From Streptomyces olivaceus (GTDB lineage: Bacteria > Actinomycetota > Actinomycetes > Streptomycetales > Streptomycetaceae), in assembly GCF_000721235.1 (NCBI RefSeq), contig NZ_JOFH01000006.1, positions 242,790 to 306,789 of the forward strand: DNA of 64,000 nt, in the 5' to 3' direction. A program made the position numbers and the translations under genes. The notes beneath the pieces were generated by a model. That model was not told where the DNA came from and searched no databases. It worked only from the letters and a program-made list of their open reading frames with translations. Positions 52,571 through 62,214 of this stretch are shown here, one piece after another. Positions within the stretch are counted from its first letter, which is position 1. Each line of letters begins with the position of its first letter.

Positions 52571-52944
52571 GCCTGCTGCCCTTCTGATCTGCCACGGTCA
52601 GGTTCGACCGGCCCCAACTTTACGTCAGGTGTGCCCCAGCTCACTCCCGCTCGGTCCCTACCCGGGCCCTCCCCCGGGACCCTGCCGCCTCCCTCTCCCC
52701 GCGCTCCCCGCGCCGGAACCACCGCGGACTGCCGCCCTCCACCAGTACGCCCGGAACCTCGGGCCCGCCGGGAACCTCGGACACGCCCGCAGCCTTCAGT
52801 ACGCTCGCAGCCTTGAGTACGTCCGAACTCGCAGCCCTGAGTACGTCCGAAACCGCCGCCCGTTTCGACGGGCCGCCTCCTTCGGCAGGCTCCCGGGCCG
52901 GGAAGCGGCGCCCCGTCGCACCGCGCGCAGCCGCCGTACCGTGC
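52571..52944. other. 374-bp intergenic region between cya and birA
   Basis: The region holds the upstream sequence of cya and, towards birA, the GCAGCC...GTACGTCCGAA repeats (52788-52851). No ORF with a credible ribosome binding site is seen. A CCCGGG-type stem lies at about 52660-52680. Confidence 0.5.
52788..52851. repeat. Threefold intergenic repeat with AGTACG core
   Basis: Three imperfect copies, 18 and 24 bases apart, of CGCAGCC(T/C)T(C/G)AGTACG occur at about 52788, 52805 and 52829. The last two continue with TCCGAA. The repeats sit between the birA 3' end and the cya 5' end. Confidence 0.65.
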
Positions 52945-53820
52945 TCACGCCGGCCGCAGATGCACGATGTCCCCCGCGCCGACCGGTTCCTGCACCCCTG
53001 CCTCCGTCGCCAGGACCAGGCGTCCGTCCCCGTCCACGGCGACGGCCTCGCCGACGAGCGACCGGTCCCCCGGCAACTCGGCCCGCACCGTCCGCCCGAG
53101 GGTCGCGCAGCCCGCCGCGTACGTCTCCTGGAGCCCGCTGACCGCCGGGTCGCCTCCGGCCTCGCGCCAGCGCCCGTACCAGTCCTCCAGCGACCGCAGT
53201 ACGCCCCGCAGCAGCGGATCCCGGTCGGTGCCCGCGGCCCCGGCCAGCGCCAGCGAGCCCGCCCGCGGGACCGGCAGCTCGTCGGCGCGGAGGCTGACGT
53301 TGATGCCGACGCCGATGACGACGCCGTCGTCGCCGGCCCGCTCGGCCAGGATGCCGCCGGCCTTGCGCTCCTCGCCTCCGACGGTCACCAGCAGGTCGTT
53401 GGGCCACTTCAGCGCCGTGTCGACGCCCGCCGCGCGGGACAGCCCGGTCGCCACGGCGACGCCGGTGAGCAGCGGCAGCCAGCCCCAGCGGGCCACGGGC
53501 ACCTCGGCGGGCCGCAGGAGTACGGAGAAGAAGAGCCCGGAGCGGGCCGGTGCCGTCCACTGCCGGTCCAGGCGCCCGCGCGCGGCGCTCTGCTCCTCGG
53601 CGACGAGGACCACGCCCTCCGCCAGGTCCTCCGCCGCGGCGCGGGCCACGAGGTCGGAGTTGGTGGAGCCGGTGCGCTGCACCACGTCCACCTGCCGCCA
53701 CAGGCGGCCCTCCCGTACCAGTCCCCGGCGCAGGGCCGCGGTGCTCAGGGGCGGCCGGTCCAGGTCGGACCACCGGTTGTCCGGGGAGTCGGCGGGGCCG
53801 GAGGAATCTCGGGGCGTCAT
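52945..53820 (-). CDS. birA: Biotin-[acetyl-CoA-carboxylase] ligase
   Basis: This 291-residue ligase attaches biotin to acyl-CoA carboxylase alpha subunits. The central domain has RTGSTNSDLVARA, the biotinyl-AMP loop SAARGRLDRQW and ALKWPNDLLV. The N-terminal DNA-binding domain of E. coli BirA is absent, so it is a ligase only. The ATG at 53820 follows GGGTGG. It diverges from pccB, and its target AccA2 is encoded 3.7 kb away. Confidence 0.94.
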   Translation of the reverse strand: MTPRDSSGPADSPDNRWSDLDRPPLSTAALRRGLVREGRLWRQVDVVQRTGSTNSDLVARAAAEDLAEGVVLVAEEQSAARGRLDRQWTAPARSGLFFSVLLRPAEVPVARWGWLPLLTGVAVATGLSRAAGVDTALKWPNDLLVTVGGEERKAGGILAERAGDDGVVIGVGINVSLRADELPVPRAGSLALAGAAGTDRDPLLRGVLRSLEDWYGRWREAGGDPAVSGLQETYAAGCATLGRTVRAELPGDRSLVGEAVAVDGDGRLVLATEAGVQEPVGAGDIVHLRPA

Positions 53821-53878
53821 GCAACCCACCCTAGGTGTGGGAAAGACCGCACTGCCGAACGGAGGGCCCCCTACTACT

Positions 53879-53892
53879 CTACGAACGAGTAA
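53879..53892. promoter_or_regulatory. CTACNAACGRGTAA motif upstream of pccB
   Basis: CTACGAACGAGTAA lies in the birA-pccB divergent gap, 40 bases before the pccB start. A 12-of-14 identical copy occurs at 57276 upstream of accA2. The ends CTAC/GTAA are nearly inverted, so a dimeric regulator could bind. Confidence 0.6.
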
Positions 53893-53931
53893 CCGTCCCC
53901 CCTATGTGAGCAGGCAGGGAGCCGCATCCCG

Positions 53932-55521
53932 ATGTCCGAGCCGGTAGAGCAGCAGCCCGACATCCACACGACCGCGGGCAAGCTCGCGGATCTGACGCGC
54001 CGTATCGAGGAAGCGACGCACGCCGGTTCCGCACGCGCCGTCGAGAAACAGCACGCCAAGGGCAAGCTGACGGCTCGTGAACGCATCGGTCTCCTGCTCG
54101 ACGAGGACTCCTTCGTCGAGCTGGACGAGTTCGCCCGGCATCGGTCCACCAACTTCGGCCTCGACGCCGACCGGCCCTACGGCGACGGTGTCGTCACCGG
54201 CTACGGCACCGTCGACGGCCGCCCCGTCGCCGTCTTCTCGCAGGACTTCACGGTCTTCGGCGGGGCGCTGGGCGAGGTCTACGGCCAGAAGATCGTCAAG
54301 GTCATGGACTTCGCGCTGAAGACCGGCTGTCCGGTCGTCGGGATCAACGACTCCGGCGGCGCCCGCATCCAGGAGGGCGTGGCCTCCCTCGGCGCGTACG
54401 GCGAGATCTTCCGCCGCAACACCCACGCCTCGGGCGTGATCCCGCAGATCAGCCTGGTCGTCGGCCCGTGCGCGGGCGGTGCGGTCTACTCCCCCGCAAT
54501 CACCGACTTCACGGTCATGGTGGACCAGACCAGCCACATGTTCATCACGGGACCCGACGTCATCAAGACGGTCACCGGCGAGGACGTCGGCTTCGAGGAG
54601 CTGGGCGGCGCCCGCACCCACAACACCGCCTCGGGCGTGGCCCACCACATGGCCGGCGACGAGAAGGACGCCGTCGAGTACGTCAAGCAGCTGCTGTCGT
54701 ACCTGCCGTCCAACAACCTCTCCGAACCCCCCGCCTTCCCGGAGGAGGCCGACCTCGCGGTCACGGACGAGGACAGCGAGCTGGACACGATCGTCCCGGA
54801 CTCGCCGAACCAGCCGTACGACATGCACGCCGTCGTCGAGCACGTCCTGGACGACGCCGAGTTCTTCGAGACGCAGCCGCTGTACGCGCCGAACATCGTC
54901 ACCGGCTTCGGCCGGGTCGAGGGCCGCCCGGTCGGCATCGTCGCCAACCAGCCGATGCAGTTGGCGGGCTGCCTGGACATCACCGCCTCCGAGAAGGCGG
55001 CCCGCTTCGTGCGCACCTGCGACGCCTTCAACGTCCCCGTGCTGACCTTCGTGGACGTCCCCGGCTTCCTGCCCGGCGTCGACCAGGAACACGACGGCAT
55101 CATCCGCCGCGGCGCCAAGCTGATCTTCGCCTACGCCGAGGCGACGGTCCCGCTCATCACGGTCATCACCCGCAAGGCCTTCGGCGGCGCCTACGACGTC
55201 ATGGGCTCCAAGCACCTGGGCGCGGACCTCAACCTGGCCTGGCCGACCGCCCAGATCGCGGTGATGGGCGCCCAGGGCGCGGTCAACATCCTGCACCGCC
55301 GCACGATCACCGGCTCCGACGATCCCGAGGCGACCCGTGCCCGCCTGATGCAGGAGTACGAGGACGCCCTCCTCAACCCGTACACGGCGGCCGAGCGCGG
55401 CTATGTCGACGCGGTGGTCATGCCGTCCGACACCCGCCGCCACATCGTCCGGGGCCTGCGCCAGTTGCGCACGAAGCGGGAGAGCCTGCCCCCGAAGAAG
55501 CACGGCAACATCCCCCTCTGA
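53932..55521 (+). CDS. pccB: Propionyl-CoA carboxylase beta subunit
   Basis: This is the 529-residue carboxyltransferase subunit that transfers CO2 from biotin to acyl-CoA. The two crotonase-like domains are complete: the oxyanion stretches [19 protein letters not shown] and, in the second half, [13 protein letters not shown]. The residue equivalent to the known specificity position is Asp422, which is characteristic of propionyl-CoA-preferring PccB rather than AccB. The product methylmalonyl-CoA feeds polyketide and TCA metabolism. The epsilon subunit gene follows 73 bases downstream. Confidence 0.96.
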   Translation: MSEPVEQQPDIHTTAGKLADLTRRIEEATHAGSARAVEKQHAKGKLTARERIGLLLDEDSFVELDEFARHRSTNFGLDADRPYGDGVVTGYGTVDGRPVAVFSQDFTVFGGALGEVYGQKIVKVMDFALKTGCPVVGINDSGGARIQEGVASLGAYGEIFRRNTHASGVIPQISLVVGPCAGGAVYSPAITDFTVMVDQTSHMFITGPDVIKTVTGEDVGFEELGGARTHNTASGVAHHMAGDEKDAVEYVKQLLSYLPSNNLSEPPAFPEEADLAVTDEDSELDTIVPDSPNQPYDMHAVVEHVLDDAEFFETQPLYAPNIVTGFGRVEGRPVGIVANQPMQLAGCLDITASEKAARFVRTCDAFNVPVLTFVDVPGFLPGVDQEHDGIIRRGAKLIFAYAEATVPLITVITRKAFGGAYDVMGSKHLGADLNLAWPTAQIAVMGAQGAVNILHRRTITGSDDPEATRARLMQEYEDALLNPYTAAERGYVDAVVMPSDTRRHIVRGLRQLRTKRESLPPKKHGNIPL

Positions 55522-55594
55522 CCCCTCCCACCCCTCAGTCCCCTCCAGCCCCCTCTCGATCCTCCGATCCTCCGATCCTCCGGAAGGAGCCGCT

Positions 55595-55804
55595 GTGACC
55601 ATCAAGGTGGTACGGGGCAACCCCACCCCGGAAGAACTGGCCGCCGCCCTCACGGTGGTCAGGGCCCGCGCCGCGACGACGGAGCCGGACGCGCCCACCG
55701 CCCCGCCCGCCCGGGACGCGTGGTCGGACCCGTCCCGCATCGCGACGACCCGCCTCCCCCAGCCGGGCCCGGTGTCCTGGAGCCGCACGTACTGGCCCGG
55801 GTGA
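55595..55804 (+). CDS. pccE: Acyl-CoA carboxylase epsilon subunit
   Basis: This 69-residue protein has the epsilon-subunit layout: a start [20 protein letters not shown], a Pro/Ala linker and an aromatic C terminus WSRTYWPG. It stabilises the alpha6-beta6 complex and raises its activity. GGAAGGAG lies before the GTG. Three tandem GATCCTCC units lie in the 73-bp gap to pccB. The hairpin at 55814-55855 ends the operon. Confidence 0.92.
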   Translation: MTIKVVRGNPTPEELAAALTVVRARAATTEPDAPTAPPARDAWSDPSRIATTRLPQPGPVSWSRTYWPG

Positions 55805-55813
55805 GGCAGGCGA

Positions 55814-55855
55814 GGGGCGCGGGGAACCGCGCACGGGAGAGGAACCCCGCGCCCC
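55814..55855 (+). terminator. Terminator hairpin after pccE
   Basis: GGGGCGCGGGG pairs with CCCCGCGCCCC (11 bp) over a 20-base loop, 10 bases after the pccE stop. Confidence 0.75.
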
Positions 55856-55860
55856 GAATA

Positions 55861-55872
55861 AGTACCCGTACT
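55861..55872. promoter_or_regulatory. AGTACCCGTACT palindrome
   Basis: This is a perfect 12-bp palindrome directly after the pccE terminator and 38 bases before the 42-residue ORF. The placement suits an operator or promoter element for that ORF. Confidence 0.4.
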
Positions 55873-55909
55873 CAAGCGCCGCTCCCCGGCCCGGCCGCAC
55901 GCTGGTGGA

Positions 55910-56038
55910 ATGCTGTGGTCCGACCCCGAGAACGAGCCGCCCAAGGAACTGCGCGACATGCAGGACATGCTGCGGCGGCTCAGTGTCTTCCTGGCGCTGG
56001 CCATGGTGCTCGCGATGGCCGTGATCGGCCTGCGCTGA
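55910..56038 (+). CDS. 42-residue membrane microprotein
   Basis: This short ORF has a polar, acidic N terminus ([20 protein letters not shown]) and one membrane helix ([18 protein letters not shown]). The codon third positions are strongly G/C, as in real genes here, and the hydrophobic helix is typical of a genuine product. A GGTGG sits close before the ATG. It lies between pccE and maf. I recall a similar small ORF in S. coelicolor. The function is unknown. Confidence 0.6.
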   Translation: MLWSDPENEPPKELRDMQDMLRRLSVFLALAMVLAMAVIGLR

Positions 56039-56121
56039 GCAGCCGACGGCGCCCCGGCGCCGTCGGTGCCCGGCCCGGGCCGAGTGACCGACGCGCCCGG
56101 CGCCGCCGATACCCTGATCGC

Positions 56122-56745
56122 ATGACCGACCCGCAGCCCCGCCGCCGTCTCGTCCTCGCCTCCCAGTCCCCGGCCCGGCTCGGGCTGCTGCGCCAGGCCG
56201 GACTCGCCCCCGAGGTCCTGGTGAGCGGCGTCGACGAGGAGGCCGTCACCGCGCCCGCCCCCGCCGAGCTGGCCCTCGCCCTGGCCGAGGCCAAGGCGTC
56301 CGTCGTGGCCGCGAAGCCCGAGGTGCACGGTGCCCTGGTGATCGGCTGCGACTCGGTGCTCGACCTGGACGGCCGGGCGCTGGGCAAGCCGGCGGACGCC
56401 GAGGAGGCCATCGCGCGCTGGAAGGCGATGCGCGGCCGGGCCGGCACGCTGCAGACCGGGCACTGCGTCTGGGACACCGCGTCCGGGCGCCACGTCTCGG
56501 CGACCGCCTCCACCGTCGTCCGCTTCGGCGAGCCCACCGACGCGGAGATCGCGGCCTACGTGGCCTCGGGCGAGCCGCTGTACGTCGCCGGGGCGTTCAC
56601 CCTGGACGGCCGCTCGGCCCCGTTCATCGACGGCATCGAGGGCGACCACGGGAACGTGATCGGCCTCAGCCTGCCCCTGCTGCGGCGGCTGCTCGCCGAG
56701 CTCGGGACCGGCATCACGGAGTTGTGGGCGCCGGCGGAGGACTGA
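56122..56745 (+). CDS. Maf-family nucleoside triphosphate pyrophosphatase
   Basis: This 207-residue house-cleaning enzyme hydrolyses non-canonical nucleotides such as dTTP/UTP variants. Maf signatures are [14 protein letters not shown] at the N terminus, the catalytic-site stretch [16 protein letters not shown] and [14 protein letters not shown]...IDGIEGD. TACCCT ends 6 bases before the ATG, suggesting a leaderless message. The 3' end overlaps the convergent membrane-protein gene by 32 bases. Confidence 0.93.
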   Translation: MTDPQPRRRLVLASQSPARLGLLRQAGLAPEVLVSGVDEEAVTAPAPAELALALAEAKASVVAAKPEVHGALVIGCDSVLDLDGRALGKPADAEEAIARWKAMRGRAGTLQTGHCVWDTASGRHVSATASTVVRFGEPTDAEIAAYVASGEPLYVAGAFTLDGRSAPFIDGIEGDHGNVIGLSLPLLRRLLAELGTGITELWAPAED

Positions 56746-57202
56746 CCGGGGACGGCCCGTCGCCGCCCGTGCCGTCCTCGGGCGCGCGCCGCCCGGCCGC
56801 GGGCTCCTCCTGGGCGTCGTACGTCATCAGCAGCAGCACGATCAGCGCCAGCACGACGATCATGAAGACGAAGGCACCGGGTCCCACCAGCCCCCAGCTG
56901 AAGGCGCCGAGCAGCCCGTGCACCACGGCTGCGCTGATCAGCAGGATCCGGCCGAGCCCGGCGGGCGCGCGGTCGCGAAGCGCCACGAGCAGGGCGACCA
57001 CGGCACACAGCGCGAAGTACAGCCCGAAGACGATGCCGCCGATCTTCGAGGACACGGACATCATGTGCGGGTCGAGACCGGCCAGGGACATGTCCTGGCG
57101 GTCGACGACGATCCCGAGGAACCAGTTCAGCGCCGCGACGCCGACCGCCTCCAGGAAGAGCACGACGGTCACGATCCACGCCACCGGCCTGCGTACGGAC
57201 AC
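56714..57202 (-). CDS. Four-helix membrane protein of unknown function
   Basis: This 162-residue protein has four hydrophobic helices, an extracytoplasmic loop between the first two ([25 protein letters not shown]) and a polar C-terminal tail rich in Pro and Gly. No family is recognised. The 3' end overlaps maf tail to tail. It diverges from accA2 and shares the 373-bp upstream region. Confidence 0.75.
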   Translation of the reverse strand: MSVRRPVAWIVTVVLFLEAVGVAALNWFLGIVVDRQDMSLAGLDPHMMSVSSKIGGIVFGLYFALCAVVALLVALRDRAPAGLGRILLISAAVVHGLLGAFSWGLVGPGAFVFMIVVLALIVLLLMTYDAQEEPAAGRRAPEDGTGGDGPSPVSPPPAPTTP

Positions 57203-57575
57203 CGGTCCCCACCCACTTCCGACGCTGCCGCACAGGACAGCTGTTACCCCAAGTACGTTCGAGACCCGAGGAACGCTACTAACGGGTAAACCTCACGACA
57301 AGAGGTCTGCGACGGGCAAAGAATCATTGAGCCATTCGTAGGGACTCCACAAAGAAACGGAGTGGCCCGCAGCACCTGTTCACAGAGACCTTGCCCACAC
57401 CGGGGAGCTAGGGTTTCTCCCAGGAGTCCTGCGTACCGCGGTGCGACAAGGCTTTTCGCGGGTCGAGCGAGCCTCGAATCACGCTCCGTGTGGGCAAGCT
57501 CACCATTGGGGACGGGTCGTAGTGCCGTGTCGGCAGTCCCTAAACTCGGCTTGTTTCAAGGAGGGAGCCTCAATC
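57203..57575. other. 373-bp region upstream of accA2
   Basis: The region contains the CTACNAACGRGTAA motif (57276-57289) close to the start of the divergent membrane-protein gene, and a long GC-moderate leader towards accA2. The frame of accA2 stays open back to 57441, but the extension lacks protein character. No other palindrome stands out. Confidence 0.5.
57276..57289. promoter_or_regulatory. CTACNAACGRGTAA motif upstream of accA2
   Basis: CTACTAACGGGTAA matches 12 of 14 positions of the element upstream of pccB (53879-53892). It lies 287 bases before the accA2 GTG and 74 before the divergent gene. Confidence 0.55.
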
Positions 57576-59348
57576 GTGCGCAAGGTGCTCATCGCCAACC
57601 GTGGCGAAATCGCTGTCCGCGTGGCCCGGGCCTGCCGGGACGCCGGGATCGCGAGCGTGGCCGTCTATGCGGACCCGGACCGGGACGCTCTGCATGTCCG
57701 CGCCGCTGATGAGGCGTTCGCCCTGGGTGGTGACACCCCCGCGACGAGCTATCTGGACATCGGGAAGGTCCTGAAGGCCGCGCGCGAGTCGGGCGCGGAC
57801 GCCATTCACCCGGGATACGGGTTCCTCTCCGAGAACGCGGAATTCGCGCAGGCGGTCCTGGACGCCGGCCTGGTCTGGATCGGCCCGCCCCCGCAGGCCA
57901 TCCGGGACCTCGGCGACAAGGTCGCGGCGCGGCACATCGCCCAGCGCGCCGGCGCCCCCCTGGTCGCCGGCACCCCCGACCCGGTCTCCGGGGCGGAGGA
58001 GGTCGTGGCCTTCGCCGAGGAGCACGGCCTGCCGATCGCGATCAAGGCCGCCTTCGGCGGCGGCGGCCGCGGCCTCAAGGTCGCCCGCACCCTCGAAGAG
58101 GTCCCCGAGCTGTACGACTCCGCGGTCCGCGAGGCGGTGGCCGCCTTCGGGCGCGGCGAGTGCTTCGTCGAGCGCTACCTGGACAAGCCCCGGCACGTGG
58201 AGACCCAGTGCCTGGCCGACCAGCACGGCAACGTGGTGGTCGTCTCCACCCGTGACTGCTCCCTGCAGCGCCGCCACCAGAAGCTGGTCGAGGAGGCCCC
58301 GGCGCCCTTCCTCTCGGACGCCCAGCTGGAGGAGCTGTACGCGTCCTCCAAGGCGATCCTGAAGGAGGCCGGCTACGTCGGCGCCGGCACGGTGGAGTTC
58401 CTGGTCGGCATGGACGGCACGATCTCCTTCCTGGAGGTCAACACCCGCCTCCAGGTCGAGCACCCGGTGACCGAGGAGGTCGCGGGCATCGACCTGGTCC
58501 GGGAGATGTTCCGCATCGCCGACGGCGGAGAACTCGACTACGGCGACCCGGTCCTGCGCGGCCACTCCTTCGAGTTCCGCATCAACGGCGAGGACCCCGG
58601 CCGCAACTTCCTGCCCGCCCCCGGCACCGTCACCCTCTTCGACGCGCCCACGGGCCCCGGCGTCCGCCTGGACGCGGGCGTGGAGTCCGGATCGGTGATC
58701 GGCCCGGCCTGGGACTCCCTCCTCGCCAAGCTGATCGTCACCGGCCGCACCCGCCGGGAGGCCCTCGAACGCGCCGCCCGCGCCCTGGAGGAGTTCCAGG
58801 TCGAGGGCATGGCCACGGCGATCCCCTTCCACCGCGCGGTCGTCCGCGACCCCGCCTTCGCCCCCGAGCTGACCGGCTCCGGCGACCCCTTCACGGTCCA
58901 CACGCGCTGGATCGAGACGGAGTTCGTCAACGAGATCAAGCCCTTCACCGCTCCGGCGGACGGCGAGGCGGACGAGGACAGCGGCCGGGAGACGGTCGTC
59001 GTCGAGGTCGGCGGCAAGCGCCTGGAGGTCTCCCTCCCCTCGTCCCTCGGCATGTCCCTGGCCCGTACCGGCCTGGCGGCCGGTGCCAAGCCCAAGCGCC
59101 GGGCGGCCAAGAAGTCCGGCCCCGCGGCCTCCGGCGACACCCTCGCCTCCCCGATGCAGGGCACCATCGTCAAGATCGCGGTGGAGGAGGGCCAGGAGGT
59201 CCAGGAGGGCGATCTGATCGTCGTCCTGGAGGCCATGAAGATGGAGCAGCCGCTCAACGCCCACAAGTCGGGCACCGTCAAGGGCCTGGGCGCGGAGGTC
59301 GGCGCCTCCATCACCTCGGGTGCGGCCATCTGCGAGATCAAGGACTGA
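57576..59348 (+). CDS. accA2: Biotinylated acyl-CoA carboxylase alpha subunit
   Basis: This 590-residue subunit has biotin carboxylase (about 1-450: [15 protein letters not shown], the ATP loop [12 protein letters not shown], active-site [12 protein letters not shown]), a linker, and the biotinyl domain with EAMKMEQP carrying the biotinylated Lys. It pairs with PccB or other beta subunits to make methylmalonyl- or malonyl-CoA. The GTG at 57576 follows GGAGGGAG and gives the 590 residues I remember for S. coelicolor AccA2. Confidence 0.95.
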   Translation: MRKVLIANRGEIAVRVARACRDAGIASVAVYADPDRDALHVRAADEAFALGGDTPATSYLDIGKVLKAARESGADAIHPGYGFLSENAEFAQAVLDAGLVWIGPPPQAIRDLGDKVAARHIAQRAGAPLVAGTPDPVSGAEEVVAFAEEHGLPIAIKAAFGGGGRGLKVARTLEEVPELYDSAVREAVAAFGRGECFVERYLDKPRHVETQCLADQHGNVVVVSTRDCSLQRRHQKLVEEAPAPFLSDAQLEELYASSKAILKEAGYVGAGTVEFLVGMDGTISFLEVNTRLQVEHPVTEEVAGIDLVREMFRIADGGELDYGDPVLRGHSFEFRINGEDPGRNFLPAPGTVTLFDAPTGPGVRLDAGVESGSVIGPAWDSLLAKLIVTGRTRREALERAARALEEFQVEGMATAIPFHRAVVRDPAFAPELTGSGDPFTVHTRWIETEFVNEIKPFTAPADGEADEDSGRETVVVEVGGKRLEVSLPSSLGMSLARTGLAAGAKPKRRAAKKSGPAASGDTLASPMQGTIVKIAVEEGQEVQEGDLIVVLEAMKMEQPLNAHKSGTVKGLGAEVGASITSGAAICEIKD

Positions 59349-59369
59349 GGCCGCCCGAACAGCACGTCG

Positions 59370-59413
59370 GGGCGCCCGGCGGGACCGCACAGACGGTCCC
59401 GCCGGGCGCCCCC
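59370..59413. terminator. 19-bp perfect stem, bidirectional terminator
   Basis: GGGGCGCCCGGCGGGACCG and its exact complement with a 6-base loop lie between the convergent accA2 and DeoR genes. Confidence 0.9.
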
Positions 59414-59472
59414 GTCGTGGCAACGGGGGACGCGACGGGAACCGCGGACGGCCCGAGGACCGGGCGCAGGGG

Positions 59473-60504
59473 CTACCGGCGGCGCATGTCGGCGACGCGC
59501 GCCCGTTCCGTACCGCCCGGCTGCTCACCCAGGGAGCCGGCGGACCTCAACCCCGCCGCCGCGCCCGGGACCTGACGGCGCGGCCCCGGAAGCGGCACGT
59601 CCCGGCGCTGCCGACGCCCCGGACCGCCCTCGCCCCCCGAAGCCCCCGAGGCACCCGAGGCACCCGGAACCCCTGGAGCCCCCGGCCCTCCCGAGCCGCC
59701 CTGGGCGTTCGTCGCACCCCCCGACGCCCCGGCCACGGCGATCTCCACACCCTGGTCGGCCAGGGCCTGCAGTTCGGCGGCGGCGCGGTCGTCGTGGGCC
59801 GGGGCCTCGTCGGTGACCAGGCGGGTGATGACGTCGGTGGGCACGGTCTGGAACATGGTGTCCGTGCCCAGCTTGGAGTGGTCGGCGAGGACGACGACCT
59901 CGGCGGCGGCCTGCACCAGGGCGCGGTCGACGGACGCCGAGAGCATGTTGGAGGTGGACAGCCCCCGCTCGGCGGTCAGCCCGGCCCCGGACAGGAAGGC
60001 CTTGGACACCCGCAGCCCCTGCAGGGACTGCTCGGCACCCGACCCGACCAGGGCGTAGTTGGACCCTCTGAGCGTGCCACCGGTCATCACGACCTCGACC
60101 CGGTTGGCGTGGGCGAGTGCCTGGGCCACCAGCAGCGAGTTGGTGACGACGGTCAGCCCGGGCACCCGCGCGAGCCGGCGGGCCAGCTCCTGCGTCGTGG
60201 TACCCGCTCCCACCACGATGGCTTCGCCCTCTTCGACGAGGCCCGCGGCGCAATCGGCGATGGCCGTCTTCTCAGCGGTCGCGAGATGAGACTTCTGCGG
60301 GAAGCCGGACTCTCGCGTGAACCCGCCCGGCAGTACCGCACCGCCGTGCCGGCGGTCGAGGAGTCCTTCTGCCTCCAGTGCGCGCACGTCCCGCCGTACG
60401 GTCACTTCGGAGGTCTGGACGACGCGGGCGAGCTCACGGAGCGACACGGCCCCGTTCGCTCGCACCATTTCGAGGATCAATTGGCGACGTTCTGCAGCGA
60501 ACAC
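59473..60504 (-). CDS. DeoR/GlpR-family regulator with Gly-rich tail
   Basis: This is a 343-residue regulator. The N-terminal helix-turn-helix (LRELARVVQTSEVTVRRDVRALEAEGLLDRRHGG) is followed by the DeoR sugar-phosphate sensor domain (EAIVVGAGTTTQELARRL, LSGAGLTAERG, VLADHSKLG). Such proteins repress sugar or nucleoside catabolism and respond to a phosphorylated intermediate. The last 85 residues are an unusual collagen-like Gly/Pro/Ala/Ser tail ending in Arg-rich sequence. The purine nucleoside phosphorylase 2 kb away is a possible target. Confidence 0.9.
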   Translation of the reverse strand: MFAAERRQLILEMVRANGAVSLRELARVVQTSEVTVRRDVRALEAEGLLDRRHGGAVLPGGFTRESGFPQKSHLATAEKTAIADCAAGLVEEGEAIVVGAGTTTQELARRLARVPGLTVVTNSLLVAQALAHANRVEVVMTGGTLRGSNYALVGSGAEQSLQGLRVSKAFLSGAGLTAERGLSTSNMLSASVDRALVQAAAEVVVLADHSKLGTDTMFQTVPTDVITRLVTDEAPAHDDRAAAELQALADQGVEIAVAGASGGATNAQGGSGGPGAPGVPGASGASGASGGEGGPGRRQRRDVPLPGPRRQVPGAAAGLRSAGSLGEQPGGTERARVADMRRR

Positions 60505-60531
60505 GAAACTGACAGTAACCCCAACGACCGT

Positions 60532-60544
60532 CTGCTTTCAGCAG
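60532..60544. promoter_or_regulatory. CTGCT-N3-AGCAG palindrome upstream of DeoR gene
   Basis: A perfect 5-3-5 inverted repeat lies 28 bases upstream of the deoR-type start, a position suited to autoregulation. Confidence 0.45.
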
Positions 60545-60681
60545 TATGCGCCGAATAACAGAAGTTGTTCGCAGGCCAGCAGCGGAAGTGGTATACGGGC
60601 CTAGTTCACCCGACTATGCCCCTCGCAACCCCGGCAACTCCCCGTGACCAGCGAGGAGTGATTTCCGGCCTCAGCCGACCG

Positions 60682-62130
60682 CTACCCCTCGCCACCGGCC
60701 TTCCGCGTGTGCAGCTGCCTGGCCACCTCGGCGATCGACCCCGAGAGCGAGGGGTACACGGTGAAGGCGTTGGCGATCTGCTCGACCGTCAGGTTGTTGT
60801 CGACGGCGAGCGAGATCGGATGGATGAGCTCCGAGGCACGCGGCGCCACCACGACACCGCCCACCACGATCTCGGTGCCGGGCCGGCAGAAGATCTTGAC
60901 GAAGCCGTCCCGGATGCCCTGCATCTTGGCGCGGGGGTTGCGCAGCAGCGGCAGCTTCACCACGCGGGCGTCGATCCGGCCGGCGTCGACGTCGGCCTGC
61001 GAGTAGCCGACGGTGGCGATCTCCGGGTCGGTGAAGACGTTGGCGGAGACGGTCTTGAGGTTCAGCGGGGTGACCGCGTCGCCGAGGAAGTGGTACATGG
61101 CGATCCGCCCCTGCATCGCCGCCACCGAGGCCAGCGCGAAGATCCCGGTGACGTCACCGGCGGCGTACACACCGGGAGCCGAGGTCCGCGAGACCCGGTC
61201 GGTCTTGATGTGCCCGGAGTCCTTGAGCTTGACCCCGGCCTCCTCCAGGCCCATCCCGTCCGTGTTGGGCACGGCACCGACGGCCATCAGGCAGTGCGAC
61301 CCGGTGATCACCCGCCCGTCCGACAGGGTCACCTCCACCCGGTCGTCCACCCGCTTGACGGACTGGGCCCGGGACCGCGACATGACGTTCATCCCGCGCC
61401 GCCGGAAGACGTCCTCCAGGACGGCCGCCGCGTCCGGGTCCTCGCCGGGCAGCACCCGGTCCCGCGACGACACGAGCGTGACCCGCGACCCGAGCGCCTG
61501 GTAAGCACCGGCGAACTCGGCACCGGTGACACCCGATCCCACCACGATGAGCTCTTCGGGCAGCTCGTCCAGGTCGTACACCTGGGTCCAGTTCAGGATC
61601 CGCTCGCCGTCGGGCCGCGCGTCCGCCAGCTCCCGCGGGTGCCCGCCGGTGGCGATGAGAACCGCGTCCGCGGTCAGCGTCTCCTCGCTCCCGTCGGCGG
61701 CCCGCACCACGACCTTCCGGGACCCGTCGAGGCCCTGCATGCCCTCCAGCCGTCCGCGCCCGCGCATGACCCGCGCGCCGGCGCGCGTCACGGAGGCGGT
61801 GATGTCGTGCGACTGCGCCAGCGCGAGCCGCTTCACCCTCCGGTTGACCTTGCCCAGGTCGACGCCGACCACCCGGGCGGCCTGCTCCATGGGCGGGGTG
61901 TCGTCGGCGACGATGATCCCGAGTTCCTCGTAGGACGAGTCGAAGGTGGTCATCACCTCGGCCGTGGCGATGAGGGTCTTGGACGGCACGCAGTCGGTCA
62001 GCACCGACGCCCCGCCCAGACCGTCGCAGTCGACGACGGTCACCTCCGCGCCGAGCTGAGCGGCCACCAGGGCCGCTTCGTATCCGCCGGGTCCGCCACC
62101 AATGATCACGATCCGAGTCACGTACTCCAT
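60682..62130 (-). CDS. LpdA-type flavoprotein NAD(P)H dehydrogenase
   Basis: This 482-residue two-dinucleotide-binding flavoprotein resembles dihydrolipoamide dehydrogenases. FAD site: [18 protein letters not shown] site: [21 protein letters not shown] ribityl site: [10 protein letters not shown]. The redox pair CxxxxC of true disulfide reductases is not intact: the segment reads [13 protein letters not shown], with one Cys only. It therefore resembles mycobacterial LpdA (Rv3303c), which reduces quinones rather than lipoamide. Start ATG 62130; a GTG at 62121 is equally possible. Confidence 0.9.
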   Translation of the reverse strand: MEYVTRIVIIGGGPGGYEAALVAAQLGAEVTVVDCDGLGGASVLTDCVPSKTLIATAEVMTTFDSSYEELGIIVADDTPPMEQAARVVGVDLGKVNRRVKRLALAQSHDITASVTRAGARVMRGRGRLEGMQGLDGSRKVVVRAADGSEETLTADAVLIATGGHPRELADARPDGERILNWTQVYDLDELPEELIVVGSGVTGAEFAGAYQALGSRVTLVSSRDRVLPGEDPDAAAVLEDVFRRRGMNVMSRSRAQSVKRVDDRVEVTLSDGRVITGSHCLMAVGAVPNTDGMGLEEAGVKLKDSGHIKTDRVSRTSAPGVYAAGDVTGIFALASVAAMQGRIAMYHFLGDAVTPLNLKTVSANVFTDPEIATVGYSQADVDAGRIDARVVKLPLLRNPRAKMQGIRDGFVKIFCRPGTEIVVGGVVVAPRASELIHPISLAVDNNLTVEQIANAFTVYPSLSGSIAEVARQLHTRKAGGEG

Positions 62131-62214
62131 TGTCCCGCACGCCTCAAGGAGAGGCCGCCCGGGGCCGCCACCGTTACAACAGCGATGCCGGGACCCCTGT
62201 CGTACCCTTCCCCC

